From Streptomyces zhihengii (GTDB lineage: Bacteria > Actinomycetota > Actinomycetes > Streptomycetales > Streptomycetaceae): a DNA stretch of 64,000 bases. The stretch covers positions 4,206,001 through 4,270,000 of the forward strand of contig NZ_JAFEJA010000001.1 in NCBI RefSeq assembly GCF_016919245.1, given 5' to 3'. The position numbers and the translations under genes were made by a program. How positions within the stretch are numbered: the stretch's first letter is position 1; each line of letters opens with the position of its first letter. The notes beneath the pieces were generated by a model. The model saw nothing but the letters and a program-made list of their open reading frames with translations, ran no database searches and was not told the origin of the DNA. Positions 51,755 through 59,988 of this stretch are shown here, in pieces.

Positions 51755-53848
51755 CTACTGGCCCTCGGGCGGCGCGTGGTGGTGGTGGACGTAGCGGGTC
51801 TTGGTGCCGGTCCCGATCCGGACGGCGGTCCCGTCGTCGCTCCAGGTTTTGAGCCAGCCGACGACCGTCTGGCGTGAGGTGCCGTGCGCGTTGGTGAGGG
51901 CGCGGGCGATCGCGGATGCTCCGGTGCCCTCGGGCCCGGCGGCGAGCAGCAGGGCGAGGGCGGCGTCCTTGGCGGCGTTGTCCTCGTCGCTGCCGCGCAG
52001 GGCGGACAGGTTTAGCCCGGCGGGCCGCTCCGCCCGATCTTCTGCCTTCCCTCGTTCGGGGGCGGTGGCGAACTTGGCGTCGATCTGCTCGCGGAACTGC
52101 CGTGCGAGGGCGTCCGCTTCCGACTCGGCGGCGGGCGGCTGCTCGCGCAGCGCGGAGAGGTTCAGTCCACCGGGGCGGCCCTGCTCCGTGACGGCTGCGG
52201 GTGTGGGGCGGTGGGGGTCGCGCATCCAGGCGGTGCGTTCGGGTGCCCAGCGGTTCGCGTAGGCGTCCCCGGCGACGGTCGCGGAGGTGGCGTCCAGGGT
52301 GGGGTGGAGGGCGGAGGTGGCGGTGACGATGTCGCGGATCTGGTTGGGCAGGATCCGCCAGTTCTTGAACAGGGCCGCCGCGGACTCGGGGGTGCCCATG
52401 AACCCGGCGCCCTTGTAGGGGGCCTGGTCGACGCGCAGGCCGCGGGCCCCGGGGAACACCTTGGACAGGTCCATGCCTTCGACCTCTCCGCCGGTCAGGC
52501 AGACTCGCGCTTTGGCCTCACGGCGGATCATCAGGTTCCCCAGCACGGCACCCGTCGCCCCGAGCGCGGTCAGCACCGTCCGCACACCCATCGCGCGCAG
52601 CATCCGGATGACTTCCAGGATCTTCTTGGCGAGTTCCTTCATCTGCCGGTCAGTACTGGCGAGGATCTCCGCGCCCTCGTCAATGACGAGCATGATCTGC
52701 GGAATCTTGGGCGACACGGGGAGCTGGTCGGTGTTCGCCTGGGCCATGAGGTCCTGGTAGGCGACCTTGCGGTGCCGGCCGATCGCGAGCGCCGCATCCA
52801 GCATCAGCAGGGCTTCGTCGTAGGTGGAGGCGAGCCAGTCCACCCCGGGGGTCATGCCGTCCACGATCTGCCCGTTGTCGTCGAGTGCGGGGCGGACCCA
52901 GGGCAGGCCGGCGGATCCGGCGTTGAGGTCGATCACCCAGGTGAGGACGTCGGTGGTGCGGGCGAATCCGGCGAGGATGACGTGAACCATGTTCGTCTTG
53001 CCCGATCCGGTCGGCCCGACCACGAGGGCGCACTGCTCGCGCAGGTAGACGCAGATTTCCTGCGCGTTCGTCCGGTAGCCCCACGGGATCCCCGTGTAGA
53101 TCGACAGCGGCCCGTACTGGTCGGGGTAGGTGCGCTCCTCCGCCAGCACGTTGACCGTGGTGACGTCGATGAGGACGCGTCCCTGGTCGATGCCCTGCGA
53201 CGCGATCGCGGTGCAGCCGTGCGGCAGGCGGGCGTCCGCGGCAAGCTGGGTAGCGTGCTGCGCGATGCGGTCGTAGGTGGTGCCGCCGGGCGGGAGTTCG
53301 GCGTCGATGGTGAACCCGCTGCCGGTGGGCCACTGCTCGACCGCGAGGACGCGCACCGTGACATGGCAGACGCGCTGAATCCGGTCCACCCACTCGGCGG
53401 CGATCGCCCGGCGTTCGGCGGACAGCTCGCGGGCGACCTGCCGTTCCGCGACGGCGATGGCCTCCAGCTCGCGGGCCTCCTCGTGGATGAGGGTGGCGCG
53501 GGAGGCGGCCCCGATGCCCACCCCGAGGGTGGCCAGGGAGCCGAGGGCGGCCCAGGTCAGCGGGCCCGTGGCGATGGCCCAGGTGGTCCACCCGGCGCCG
53601 AGCAGCCAGGACGCGGCGCGCATGCCGATGGTCCGGGCGGACAGCCGGTCACGCAGGCTGGTGGCAGTGTGGCCGATCGCGCCGGCCGCGCCGACGGCGA
53701 GGGCCCAGGCGGGGGGCATGCCGGTGGCGGCGCCGGTGGTGGCGATGGCGAGGGCGCCGGTGGTGGCGGACATGGCGCCGGTCACGGGTCCGTGACCGGC
53801 GCTCCAGTCCCACACCGGCCCCGTGCTGGTGGCGGGGTTGGTGGGCAT
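51755..53848 (-). CDS. TraB/FtsK-like DNA translocase of the AICE
   Basis: Product of about 697 residues from ATG 53848 (ATG 53863 is an alternative that overlaps the previous gene). N-terminal hydrophobic segments (about 25-55 and 75-115) anchor it in the membrane. A helical stretch and the FtsK/SpoIIIE motor follow, with Walker A GPTGSGKTN at about 278 and Walker B IMLVIDEGAE. The C-terminal winged helix (SAIARALTNAHGTSRQTVVGWLKTW) is suited to reading short DNA repeats, as the gamma domain of TraB does. TraB forms a hexamer at hyphal tips and moves double-stranded DNA to the mating partner. Confidence 0.9.
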   Translation of the reverse strand: MPTNPATSTGPVWDWSAGHGPVTGAMSATTGALAIATTGAATGMPPAWALAVGAAGAIGHTATSLRDRLSARTIGMRAASWLLGAGWTTWAIATGPLTWAALGSLATLGVGIGAASRATLIHEEARELEAIAVAERQVARELSAERRAIAAEWVDRIQRVCHVTVRVLAVEQWPTGSGFTIDAELPPGGTTYDRIAQHATQLAADARLPHGCTAIASQGIDQGRVLIDVTTVNVLAEERTYPDQYGPLSIYTGIPWGYRTNAQEICVYLREQCALVVGPTGSGKTNMVHVILAGFARTTDVLTWVIDLNAGSAGLPWVRPALDDNGQIVDGMTPGVDWLASTYDEALLMLDAALAIGRHRKVAYQDLMAQANTDQLPVSPKIPQIMLVIDEGAEILASTDRQMKELAKKILEVIRMLRAMGVRTVLTALGATGAVLGNLMIRREAKARVCLTGGEVEGMDLSKVFPGARGLRVDQAPYKGAGFMGTPESAAALFKNWRILPNQIRDIVTATSALHPTLDATSATVAGDAYANRWAPERTAWMRDPHRPTPAAVTEQGRPGGLNLSALREQPPAAESEADALARQFREQIDAKFATAPERGKAEDRAERPAGLNLSALRGSDEDNAAKDAALALLLAAGPEGTGASAIARALTNAHGTSRQTVVGWLKTWSDDGTAVRIGTGTKTRYVHHHHAPPEGQ

Positions 53849-53850
53849 GA

Positions 53851-55452
53851 TCAGACGTTCCATCCCTTCTCGGCCTCGGTCCCGTTGCGGGGGTCCTCGT
53901 GGCGGGCGATGTCCTGCTCGTGCGCGAGACGGAACAGCGGGCCCATGTCCTCCGCGACCGCGACCGCGGACATCAGGGCGCCGTAGATGTCGTCAAAGCC
54001 GCACGCCACTTCCTTCTCCAGCGGGAACTCGGAGTCGGCCCGCTCCGCGAGAATCCGCATCACGTTCGCCACCGACGTCAGCGCGGCCGGGAGCCCTTCG
54101 ACCATGGCGAGGATCTCCATGGCACTCTCGGGCTCGTAGCTGTTGGCGGCGGCTTCCATCTCCGCCGCGTACTCCTCGAACCGGAAACCCGACACGATCA
54201 CTCCCTCGTTGTCACTGCTGGTGGACGGGGCAGGCACCAGGCCCTCGGGCCGCTCGGCCGTCTCCCCGATCTCCTCGTCGCCCTCGGCGGCGTCCGCGGC
54301 TTCCTCGTCGCGCGCCAGGGCCTGACGGATGGCCTCATCCCGGGCCTCGCGCTGCTCCTTCGCGGACTGCATGAGGCGGGCGTAGAGGCGGCGGCCGGGG
54401 TGGATCAGCCACGCCCAACCGAGCCGCCGGCCGATCGGGGAGGTGACCATGCCGAGCATCCCGGCGAGCAGCGCGGCGAGCAGACGGCGCCGCTGGAACC
54501 GCCCGGCGGAGCGCCGCAGCGCGGCGCGGGCTGCCTTCCGGGCGGGTGCCTTGCGCACCTGGTCGCGCTGCCCGGCGACCTGTCCGGCCGTGCGCTTGTC
54601 CCGGGCCTGGCGGGCCCGCTCGATGGCGGCGCCGCGGGCCTTGCCGATCCGGCCCGCGGCCTTGCCGACCGCCCGGCCGACCGCGCCGCGGCTGCCGAGC
54701 GAGGCGGCCCGCTGCCCGGCCTTCGCCTGCCGACGGGCGTCCGCGACCTGCCGCCGGGCGCCCGTGGTGTCGCTGCGGCGCGCGGCCCGCGACGGGGCCG
54801 ACTGCCGCGCGGCATCCCGCAGCGCCCTGACCTCCCCAACCCGACCGCGTCCCGCCCCGCTGCCCCTGCCCGGACGGGCGGACTGCGAGCCAGCGGAGGT
54901 GGAGCCGGTCCGACCACGCCCGCTCGTGCGGCCGTTGGGCAGCGCGGATCCGCTGATGGCACGGCCTGCGGTGCCGCCGGTACGGTGTCCGCGACCTGCC
55001 GTCCTACTGGTGCCGGCGTTCCCGTTAGCGCCCTGCTTCGGCACCCGCCCGGCACCCGGCCGGACCGTGGTCCCGACGCTGCCGTGCCGGGCCGTCGCGG
55101 CAGTACGGGAAGCCTTCTTCCCCGCCCCCGCCCCGGCCCCGGACCTGGTCTTGGGCTTGCGGTTGCTGCGGTAGCGGGCGGCGGCTGCGGCGGTGCCGAG
55201 GACAGCCGCGCCGGTCGCGGCGACGGCGAGCCCGGCCGGTCCGCCGACCAGCGCAGCAGCCGCCATAAGCGAGGTGGTCGTGTTCGTGCTGGTGACCGCG
55301 AGGGGGACGACCGGCCACCCGCCCGGGGTGTGGTCGACACTCGCGGCCGGGGCCGCCGTCGACTCCGGCGCGGAGGTGGGGGTGTTGGGGGTGGGGGTGG
55401 TGTCCGGAGGGGCGTCGGTGCCCGCTTCCGGAGCGATGGTGGTGTCCGTCAT
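53851..55452 (-). CDS. Large basic membrane protein upstream of TraB, unknown function
   Basis: Product of 533 residues from ATG 55452, preceded by AAAGGAG. A Thr/Pro-rich start leads to hydrophobic helices at about 45-85. A very long Arg/Gly/Ser/Ala low-complexity basic region (about 95-310) follows, then a second hydrophobic part (LLAALLAGMLGMVTSPI) and an acidic C-terminal domain with EYAAEMEAAANSYEPESAM and a helical end. The stop is 2 bp before the traB start at 53848, so the pair is coupled. The basic region might bind DNA or peptidoglycan polymers; this is inference. Confidence 0.75.
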   Translation of the reverse strand: MTDTTIAPEAGTDAPPDTTPTPNTPTSAPESTAAPAASVDHTPGGWPVVPLAVTSTNTTTSLMAAAALVGGPAGLAVAATGAAVLGTAAAAARYRSNRKPKTRSGAGAGAGKKASRTAATARHGSVGTTVRPGAGRVPKQGANGNAGTSRTAGRGHRTGGTAGRAISGSALPNGRTSGRGRTGSTSAGSQSARPGRGSGAGRGRVGEVRALRDAARQSAPSRAARRSDTTGARRQVADARRQAKAGQRAASLGSRGAVGRAVGKAAGRIGKARGAAIERARQARDKRTAGQVAGQRDQVRKAPARKAARAALRRSAGRFQRRRLLAALLAGMLGMVTSPIGRRLGWAWLIHPGRRLYARLMQSAKEQREARDEAIRQALARDEEAADAAEGDEEIGETAERPEGLVPAPSTSSDNEGVIVSGFRFEEYAAEMEAAANSYEPESAMEILAMVEGLPAALTSVANVMRILAERADSEFPLEKEVACGFDDIYGALMSAVAVAEDMGPLFRLAHEQDIARHEDPRNGTEAEKGWNV

Positions 55453-55477
55453 GCTGTGTGCACTCCTTTGCGGAGAA

Positions 55478-55530
55478 CAGCAGGGCCCGCACGCGCTTGC
55501 TTGGAGGCGGTGGCGTGCGGGCCCGTGCTG
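55478..55530. terminator. Intercistronic hairpin between the 84-residue gene and the traB unit
   Basis: A 17-bp stem with one bulge (55478-55494 against 55513-55530) lies between the two genes on the minus strand and may set the level of traB expression. Confidence 0.75.
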
Positions 55531-55547
55531 TGGCGAGGTGGTGCAGG

Positions 55548-55802
55548 TCAGAGCCCGTTGGGCTCCAGGGAGAAGAAGACGACGTGCGCCCCGGCGAACG
55601 CGGGGTCGCGCATGACGATGTGCTTGCGCAGGGCGAGGAAGACGTCGTGCCTGCGGTCGTGCTCGGTCGGGGTGATCGTGCCGTACCAGGTGTCCATGCC
55701 TCCGCCGGTCTTGGCGAGGGTGAGCACGTACTGGTGGGAGCCGTGCCGCCGGTCGGCCGGCGCGGGCGCGGGGGTGGTCTGCTGGCTGGTGTGGGTGGTC
55801 AT
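55548..55802 (-). CDS. Small AICE protein of unknown function
   Basis: Product of 84 residues from ATG 55802, preceded by AGGAG. It reads HQYVLTLAKTGGGMDTWYGTITPTEHDRRHDVFL in parts, with no membrane segment and no known motif. The start overlaps the RRQRL gene stop as ATGA, so it is made with the upstream accessory genes. Confidence 0.75.
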   Translation of the reverse strand: MTTHTSQQTTPAPAPADRRHGSHQYVLTLAKTGGGMDTWYGTITPTEHDRRHDVFLALRKHIVMRDPAFAGAHVVFFSLEPNGL

Positions 55803-56137
55803 GCGGGGACTCCTGTCGGTCCGTCGTGGCAGGGGGTGCACATGCCGAGTGAGCGCGGGATCCGGTAACCGGCATCCCGCTGGCAGGCCGGGCAGACGCG
55901 CTGCGCGGCATTCGCCTTAGCGAGGGCTGCCCGGCGCGCGGGCGTCATGGGGCGGACGGGCTTGGCCCGGTCGATGCGGTAGAGGTAGGCGACCAGCGGC
56001 CCCCGCCGACGACGGGGGCGCTGGAGTTCGGCGGCGACGTCCTGCCCGCCGGGCCGAAGCCCCAGGGCGCGGAGCTGGCGGCGGGTCGCCAGGCCGTCCG
56101 GGGCGAGCCGCCACCGGAACACCGGCAGCGCACTCAC
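55799..56137 (-). CDS. RRQRL-motif zinc-binding-like protein of AICEs
   Basis: Product of 112 residues from GTG 56137. It has the pattern ATRRQLRALGLRPGGQ, then LYRIDRAKPVRPMTPARRAALAKANAA and two Cys pairs (CPACQ and CTPC), which would bind one zinc. The family is widespread in actinomycete AICEs and plasmids, with no known role. It overlaps both neighbours by four bases. Confidence 0.82.
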   Translation of the reverse strand: MSALPVFRWRLAPDGLATRRQLRALGLRPGGQDVAAELQRPRRRRGPLVAYLYRIDRAKPVRPMTPARRAALAKANAAQRVCPACQRDAGYRIPRSLGMCTPCHDGPTGVPA

Positions 56138-56607
56138 GGTGCAGCCGTCTCGGGCATCCGGCGGGCGATGCCTCCGAGCGGGAGCGCCTGCACCCGCCAC
56201 GCGACTTCACTTGCCGGCGGCAGTGCGGCGCCGGGGGTGTGGGCGGTCCAGCCGGAGCGTGGGGCGCCCTCGGCCTCAGCCGCCACCTCGGCCGATTCCT
56301 GGCTGGGGTGGACGCTGTGGAAGGCGCCGCGGTGGAACAGGACGAACACCCGCTCGCTCAGGGCCGCGGTCTGCTTGCGGGTGACCCGCAGCAGCGTCCG
56401 CAGCGCCTGCCGGTCCTCGGTGTCGAGCAGCGACTGCGCCCGCAGGGCGGACAGCTCACCTTCGAGCCGCGCCGCCTCGCACCGTAGCTCCGCGAGCGCG
56501 GCCTCGGCCCTGTGCGCGGACTCGGCGGCCCGGTGCTGCTGCTGTTCGGCTTCGGTCCGGGCGGTGTGCAGGGCGGTGAGGGTGTGGGTGGACACGACGC
56601 GGATCAC
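56134..56607 (-). CDS. Coiled-coil AICE protein
   Basis: Product of 157 residues from GTG 56607, preceded by AAGGAG. A long helical, Gln/Glu/Ala-rich coiled coil (about 10-80) precedes a domain with ERVFVLFHRGAFHSVHPSQESAEVAAEAEGAPR. Function unknown. It starts on the last bases of the DUF2637 gene. Confidence 0.75.
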   Translation of the reverse strand: MIRVVSTHTLTALHTARTEAEQQQHRAAESAHRAEAALAELRCEAARLEGELSALRAQSLLDTEDRQALRTLLRVTRKQTAALSERVFVLFHRGAFHSVHPSQESAEVAAEAEGAPRSGWTAHTPGAALPPASEVAWRVQALPLGGIARRMPETAAP

Positions 56608-57608
56608 GAGGATGCTCCTTCGAGGGCGGGGGCGGTGCGGGTGTCGCGTAGTTCCTGGTAGCGGGCGGTGACCCAGCCGAGCGACCAGCCGCACAGCTCG
56701 ACAGCCGTCCGGATCGACAGCCCTTCGGCGAATGCCGCGGCGACGATCCGCCGGGCCACGTCCTCGTCCTGCTTCTTGTCCACCGGCCCACCGGACAGCA
56801 GCTCCGCGCGTTCATGGGCCTCCCGCTCGGCGGCTTCCTGCTGCTGCCGGCGGGCCGCCTGCTCGCTCGCCAGACGCTCGGCTTCGCGGCGCTGTTCAGC
56901 CTCACGGGCGAGGCGTTCACGCTCGCGCTGCTGCTGTTCACGCATCTGTTCACGGCGTTCACGGGCCTCCCGCTCCTCCCGCTCCCGCTGCTCGCGCTCG
57001 GCACGCTCGGCGGCCCGTGCGGCTTCCTCCCGTGCGGTCTGTTCACGGGCTAGCCGGGCCTCGTGCTCGCGCTGTTCACGCGCCTCCGTGGCGGCGTGCT
57101 CGCGCTCCTGGCGGGCTCGCGCCTCGGCCGCTTCCCGGCGTTCCCGGGCCGCCCGCTCCCGTGCCTCGCGCTCGGCGCGCTGCTCGGCCTCCAGACGGGT
57201 CACGGCAGCAGTGATGGCGCGCCGGTAGGCGAGTCCGGTCTCCGCGGTGACGATCAGCAGCAGCGGCGCGACCGCGTGCACAGCCATGCCGACCAGGTCT
57301 TTCTTCAACGCGGAGTCGGTGACGTTCAGCGCGAGGGTCATGCAGCCGGTGAGCCACCGGAGCACGACGGGCCACCGGCCGCCGTCGCCTCCGAGGCGGG
57401 CGAGGACCGAGTCCAGCCGCACCACGATGACGACGGCGGCGTCCACCACGAGCGGGAGGATGGGGGCCGTCCACTTCCACCCGGCAGGGGTGTGGGCCGC
57501 CATCAGCGGGGTGACGGTGAGGATCGAGTAGAGCATCGCCCCGGCCACGATCAGCCACGTCCCGACGCTCAAAGCGCGCTCTGCTGAACGGATCTGAACA
57601 GTGTTCAC
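56604..57608 (-). CDS. DUF2637 membrane protein with long coiled coil and C-terminal helix-turn-helix
   Basis: Product of 334 residues from GTG 57608. Four hydrophobic helices (about 14-130) form the DUF2637 part; the second half is an extreme Glu/Arg/Ala coiled coil (about 135-275). The C-terminus has a helix-turn-helix-like stretch IVAAAFAEGLSIRTAVELCGWSLGWVTARYQELR. DUF2637 proteins are common in AICEs and Streptomyces plasmids and may link DNA to the membrane. It overlaps the flanking genes by four bases. Confidence 0.85.
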   Translation of the reverse strand: MNTVQIRSAERALSVGTWLIVAGAMLYSILTVTPLMAAHTPAGWKWTAPILPLVVDAAVVIVVRLDSVLARLGGDGGRWPVVLRWLTGCMTLALNVTDSALKKDLVGMAVHAVAPLLLIVTAETGLAYRRAITAAVTRLEAEQRAEREARERAARERREAAEARARQEREHAATEAREQREHEARLAREQTAREEAARAAERAEREQREREEREARERREQMREQQQRERERLAREAEQRREAERLASEQAARRQQQEAAEREAHERAELLSGGPVDKKQDEDVARRIVAAAFAEGLSIRTAVELCGWSLGWVTARYQELRDTRTAPALEGASS

Positions 57609-57889
57609 GGCGCCCCCTCCCGCACGCTCGTGAAGGCGATCAGGACGACCGGGGCAGCCGGGTCATCGTCCGGCGTGACGTCCTCGGTCCACTCCCAGCC
57701 GGGCCCGTCCGTGAACACGTAGCCCAGCGCGGCCAGCGCCCGTGAACGCTCCTGAACGGTCGGCACCCCGGGGCCATCGAAGTCGTAGGTCGGCCACTCG
57801 CTCGCCCCGAAGATGACGACGTATAGCCGCCACTGACCGGTCTCCCGGTGCGAGGCCATCTGCGCGGTGAAGGTGCCGGCCGCCGTCAC
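57605..57889 (-). CDS. DUF6303-like small AICE protein
   Basis: Product of 94 residues from GTG 57889. It contains QWRLYVVIFGASEWPTYDF, a conserved Trp-rich core GPGWEWTEDVTPDDD and ends VLIAFTSVREGAP. This matches my memory of the DUF6303 family of Streptomyces elements, function unknown. Coupled on both sides. Confidence 0.72.
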   Translation of the reverse strand: MTAAGTFTAQMASHRETGQWRLYVVIFGASEWPTYDFDGPGVPTVQERSRALAALGYVFTDGPGWEWTEDVTPDDDPAAPVVLIAFTSVREGAP

Positions 57890-58149
57890 GCGGCACCGCC
57901 GACCACACCCGTGGGGCGGTTGGCCAGCGCCCGGCGAGCGGCGAGCACCCGGCGGCGGGCCCGGCGGATCCGGCGCTCATCCAGCGCCGTGGGCGTGCGG
58001 TCCAGGGTCGTGATCTGCGCGTCCAGCAGCTCCACCTCCGCGGTGATGAGCGGCATCTCCGTGTCGATCGCGTCCAGCTCAGCGGCCGTGGGCTCGCGGT
58101 CCGGCTCAGCGGCGGTAACAAGCATCTGACGTGCGACGATGGACTTCAT
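57886..58149 (-). CDS. DUF6284-like small AICE protein
   Basis: Product of 87 residues from ATG 58149. It is a helical, Glu/Arg-rich protein with EMPLITAEVELLDAQI and DERRIRRARRRVLAARRALAN, matching my memory of DUF6284, a small family of actinomycete elements. It begins the run of coupled minus-strand genes behind a hairpin. Confidence 0.72.
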   Translation of the reverse strand: MKSIVARQMLVTAAEPDREPTAAELDAIDTEMPLITAEVELLDAQITTLDRTPTALDERRIRRARRRVLAARRALANRPTGVVGGAA

Positions 58150-58186
58150 GAGTCGTGGTCTCCCTAGCAGGTTTCACGGCTCGACA

Positions 58187-58216
58187 GCGGCCCCGGAGGT
58201 GCAACTCCGGGGCCGC
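58187..58216. terminator. Terminator after the 142-residue gene
   Basis: A perfect 12-bp stem (58187-58198 against 58205-58216) with a 6-base loop lies 26 bp past the stop of the 58242-58670 gene. Confidence 0.8.
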
Positions 58217-58241
58217 GCGCCGTGCATGGGTGGTGGGTCAG

Positions 58242-58670
58242 TCAGGCGGCGCTGGCCGCGTGCTTGACGAAGTGGTCGCACGCGACGATCGCGGCCGTGC
58301 GCGCAGCGGCGAGCAGCTCGGTGCTTGCCGCGCCGCGCAGGCCGTAGACGGCGGAAGCCGCACCCTGCGCGGAGTCGAGCAGGTTGGGCGCGAGGACAGC
58401 CAGAGTCGTCATGGGCGCGGTGACCGCGCTCCGGGTGGCATGGCTCTCGGCGCGGGCCGCCTCGTAGGAAGCGGCGTCCGCACCGGACAGGCGCAGGTCC
58501 TCGCGAACCCACATCGCACGGCGGTGGTCGGCCAGCGCCGACGTCAGCGCGGTCACGGCAGCAAGCCGCTCACGCCGCAGCGCGGCCCGCTCGCTGCCAC
58601 GCTGCTGAAGCACGTAGGCGCTGACCGACCCGAGTAAGGTCCCGGCCACCGCGATCACACTCGCCCACAT
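58242..58670 (-). CDS. Small membrane-anchored AICE protein of unknown function
   Basis: Product of 142 residues from ATG 58670, preceded by GGGGAG (ATG 58688 is an alternative). One N-terminal hydrophobic helix (SVIAVAGTLLGSVSAYVL) is followed by a helical Ala/Arg-rich body. It is the first minus-strand gene of the element after the regulatory gap and is divergent from the GntR regulator. No family recognised. Confidence 0.72.
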   Translation of the reverse strand: MWASVIAVAGTLLGSVSAYVLQQRGSERAALRRERLAAVTALTSALADHRRAMWVREDLRLSGADAASYEAARAESHATRSAVTAPMTTLAVLAPNLLDSAQGAASAVYGLRGAASTELLAAARTAAIVACDHFVKHAASAA

Positions 58671-58718
58671 GGGGGCACTCCCCTCCATTGAAGATCCGGT
58701 CTCTCCGGCTCCCCTCAG

Positions 58719-58743
58719 CGCTGCTCGTCTGAGACGAGCAGCG
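58719..58743. promoter_or_regulatory. 25-bp near-perfect palindrome upstream of the divergent pair
   Basis: CGCTGCTCGTCT and its reverse complement are separated by one G. With arms this close it is more like an operator than a terminator. It lies 49 bp upstream of the 58670 start. Confidence 0.55.
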
Positions 58744-59057
58744 GAGGCAACCGGCCGCCGTCAGCAGGCGGCGAACGTCGGTTGGGTTCAGACCTCCGAT
58801 ACGCGTGGTGCCCCTCGCCATGGGGAGGTCTGGTTCCCAGGGGTGATCAGGACAGATGCCACGCGGGTCTTAGAGCCGATGGCGTGTCCCCCTACGGGGT
58901 GTAGGGCCCGGGTGTGACGCGGGCCCAGTCTCGGTCGGCTGGTCTCCACTCACCTCGGCCGGTGTCCTCACGGCCGTCCATACGCGGTGGATCACGCTGT
59001 CCAGTTGTTGCGCGACCCTCTGAACGACCCCAGGGGCCGGAGCGGGCATAAATCGGC

Positions 59058-59156
59058 AGGACAGGGTGCTGCTAAAGAGATCCTGTCCTCAACTCCTCTT
59101 AAGGAGTAGCTTGACTATGGCGAACGGAGAGCCAGTCGTCAACTCCTCTTGAGGAC
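59058..59156. promoter_or_regulatory. Candidate operator region of the GntR regulator
   Basis: An 8-bp inverted repeat AGGACAGG/CCTGTCCT (59058-59065, 59082-59089) is followed by a direct repeat TCAACTCCTCTT at 59089-59100 and 59139-59150, 50 bp apart. Each copy extends into a palindrome such as ACTCCT-CTTA-AGGAGT. The GntR start is at 59198. The remaining 58744-59057 stretch shows no gene. Confidence 0.65.
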
Positions 59157-59197
59157 TTATGCTGAATCCGTCGACAAGCAGGGATGGTGAAGCCACG

Positions 59198-59986
59198 ATG
59201 GCGAAGCAGTACGAGCGGATCGCCGGGCAGCTCCGCGAGCGCATCCGCGCTGGTGAGCTGAAGCCTGGTCAGCGGCTTCCCGCTGAGACGGCGCTCGCCA
59301 AGGAGCACAGAACCAGCCTGCCGACGATGCGGGACGCGCTCGCCCTGCTCCTTTCGGAAGGGCTGATCGACAAGAAGCACGGTGTGGGCAACTTCGTCCG
59401 CAAGCCGCGCAACCTGGTCCGACGGGACAACGCCCGTCACCAGTGGGAGAAGGACCGCGCAAGGGCCGGCGAGGCGGAGAGGCAGACCACCGGAGCCACC
59501 GAGCGGGACACAGGTCTGACGATCTCCGATCTTGAGTTCCGCGCGACCTTCGCGGATGTACCGGCCAACGAGGACCTGGCGGAGCACTTCGGCGTGGCCG
59601 CCGGGACGCTGCTACTCGAACGCGTCTACCGCACCAATCACCGGGACGAGGATGTCCCGTTTAACATCGCGCGGTCGTACCTGGTCCGCGACATGATCGC
59701 GGCGAATCCGGCCCTCATGGACCCGTCCAACGAGCCTTGGCCCGGGGGCACGCAGAATCAGTTGCACACGGTGGGGATCGAGCTGGACCGCGTGGTGGAG
59801 CGCGTCACGGCGAGGCCGCCCACGGTCGAAGAGTCCGAGGAGCTGGGGTTGCAGGGAGGCGTTGCGGTGATCGTCCTGCGCAAGACGTCCATCGACACGA
59901 GAGGCCGAGTGGTGGAGGTTTCTGACGTGGTGTTGCCTGGTGACCGGACAGAACTGATCTTCACGACGAACCTGGCTCGGTGGTGA
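59198..59986 (+). CDS. GntR-family regulator with UTRA domain (KorSA-like)
   Basis: Product of 262 residues from ATG 59198. The N-terminal winged helix has YERIAGQLRERIRAGELKPGQRLPAE and the recognition helix TSLPTMRDALALLLSEG. The UTRA ligand domain (about 115-255) has LLLERVYRTNHRDEDVPFNIARSYLV and VVEVSDVVLPGDRTELIF. In pSAM2 the GntR protein KorSA represses transfer and replication; this one probably does the same and binds the repeats upstream. It ends overlapping or touching the glycosyltransferase start. Confidence 0.9.
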   Translation: MAKQYERIAGQLRERIRAGELKPGQRLPAETALAKEHRTSLPTMRDALALLLSEGLIDKKHGVGNFVRKPRNLVRRDNARHQWEKDRARAGEAERQTTGATERDTGLTISDLEFRATFADVPANEDLAEHFGVAAGTLLLERVYRTNHRDEDVPFNIARSYLVRDMIAANPALMDPSNEPWPGGTQNQLHTVGIELDRVVERVTARPPTVEESEELGLQGGVAVIVLRKTSIDTRGRVVEVSDVVLPGDRTELIFTTNLARW

Positions 59987-59988
59987 AC

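Noticed and set aside
58669..58917. 82-codon plus-strand frame upstream of the GntR gene
   Set aside because: It overlaps the operator-like palindrome and the divergent gene start, with no protein-like pattern.
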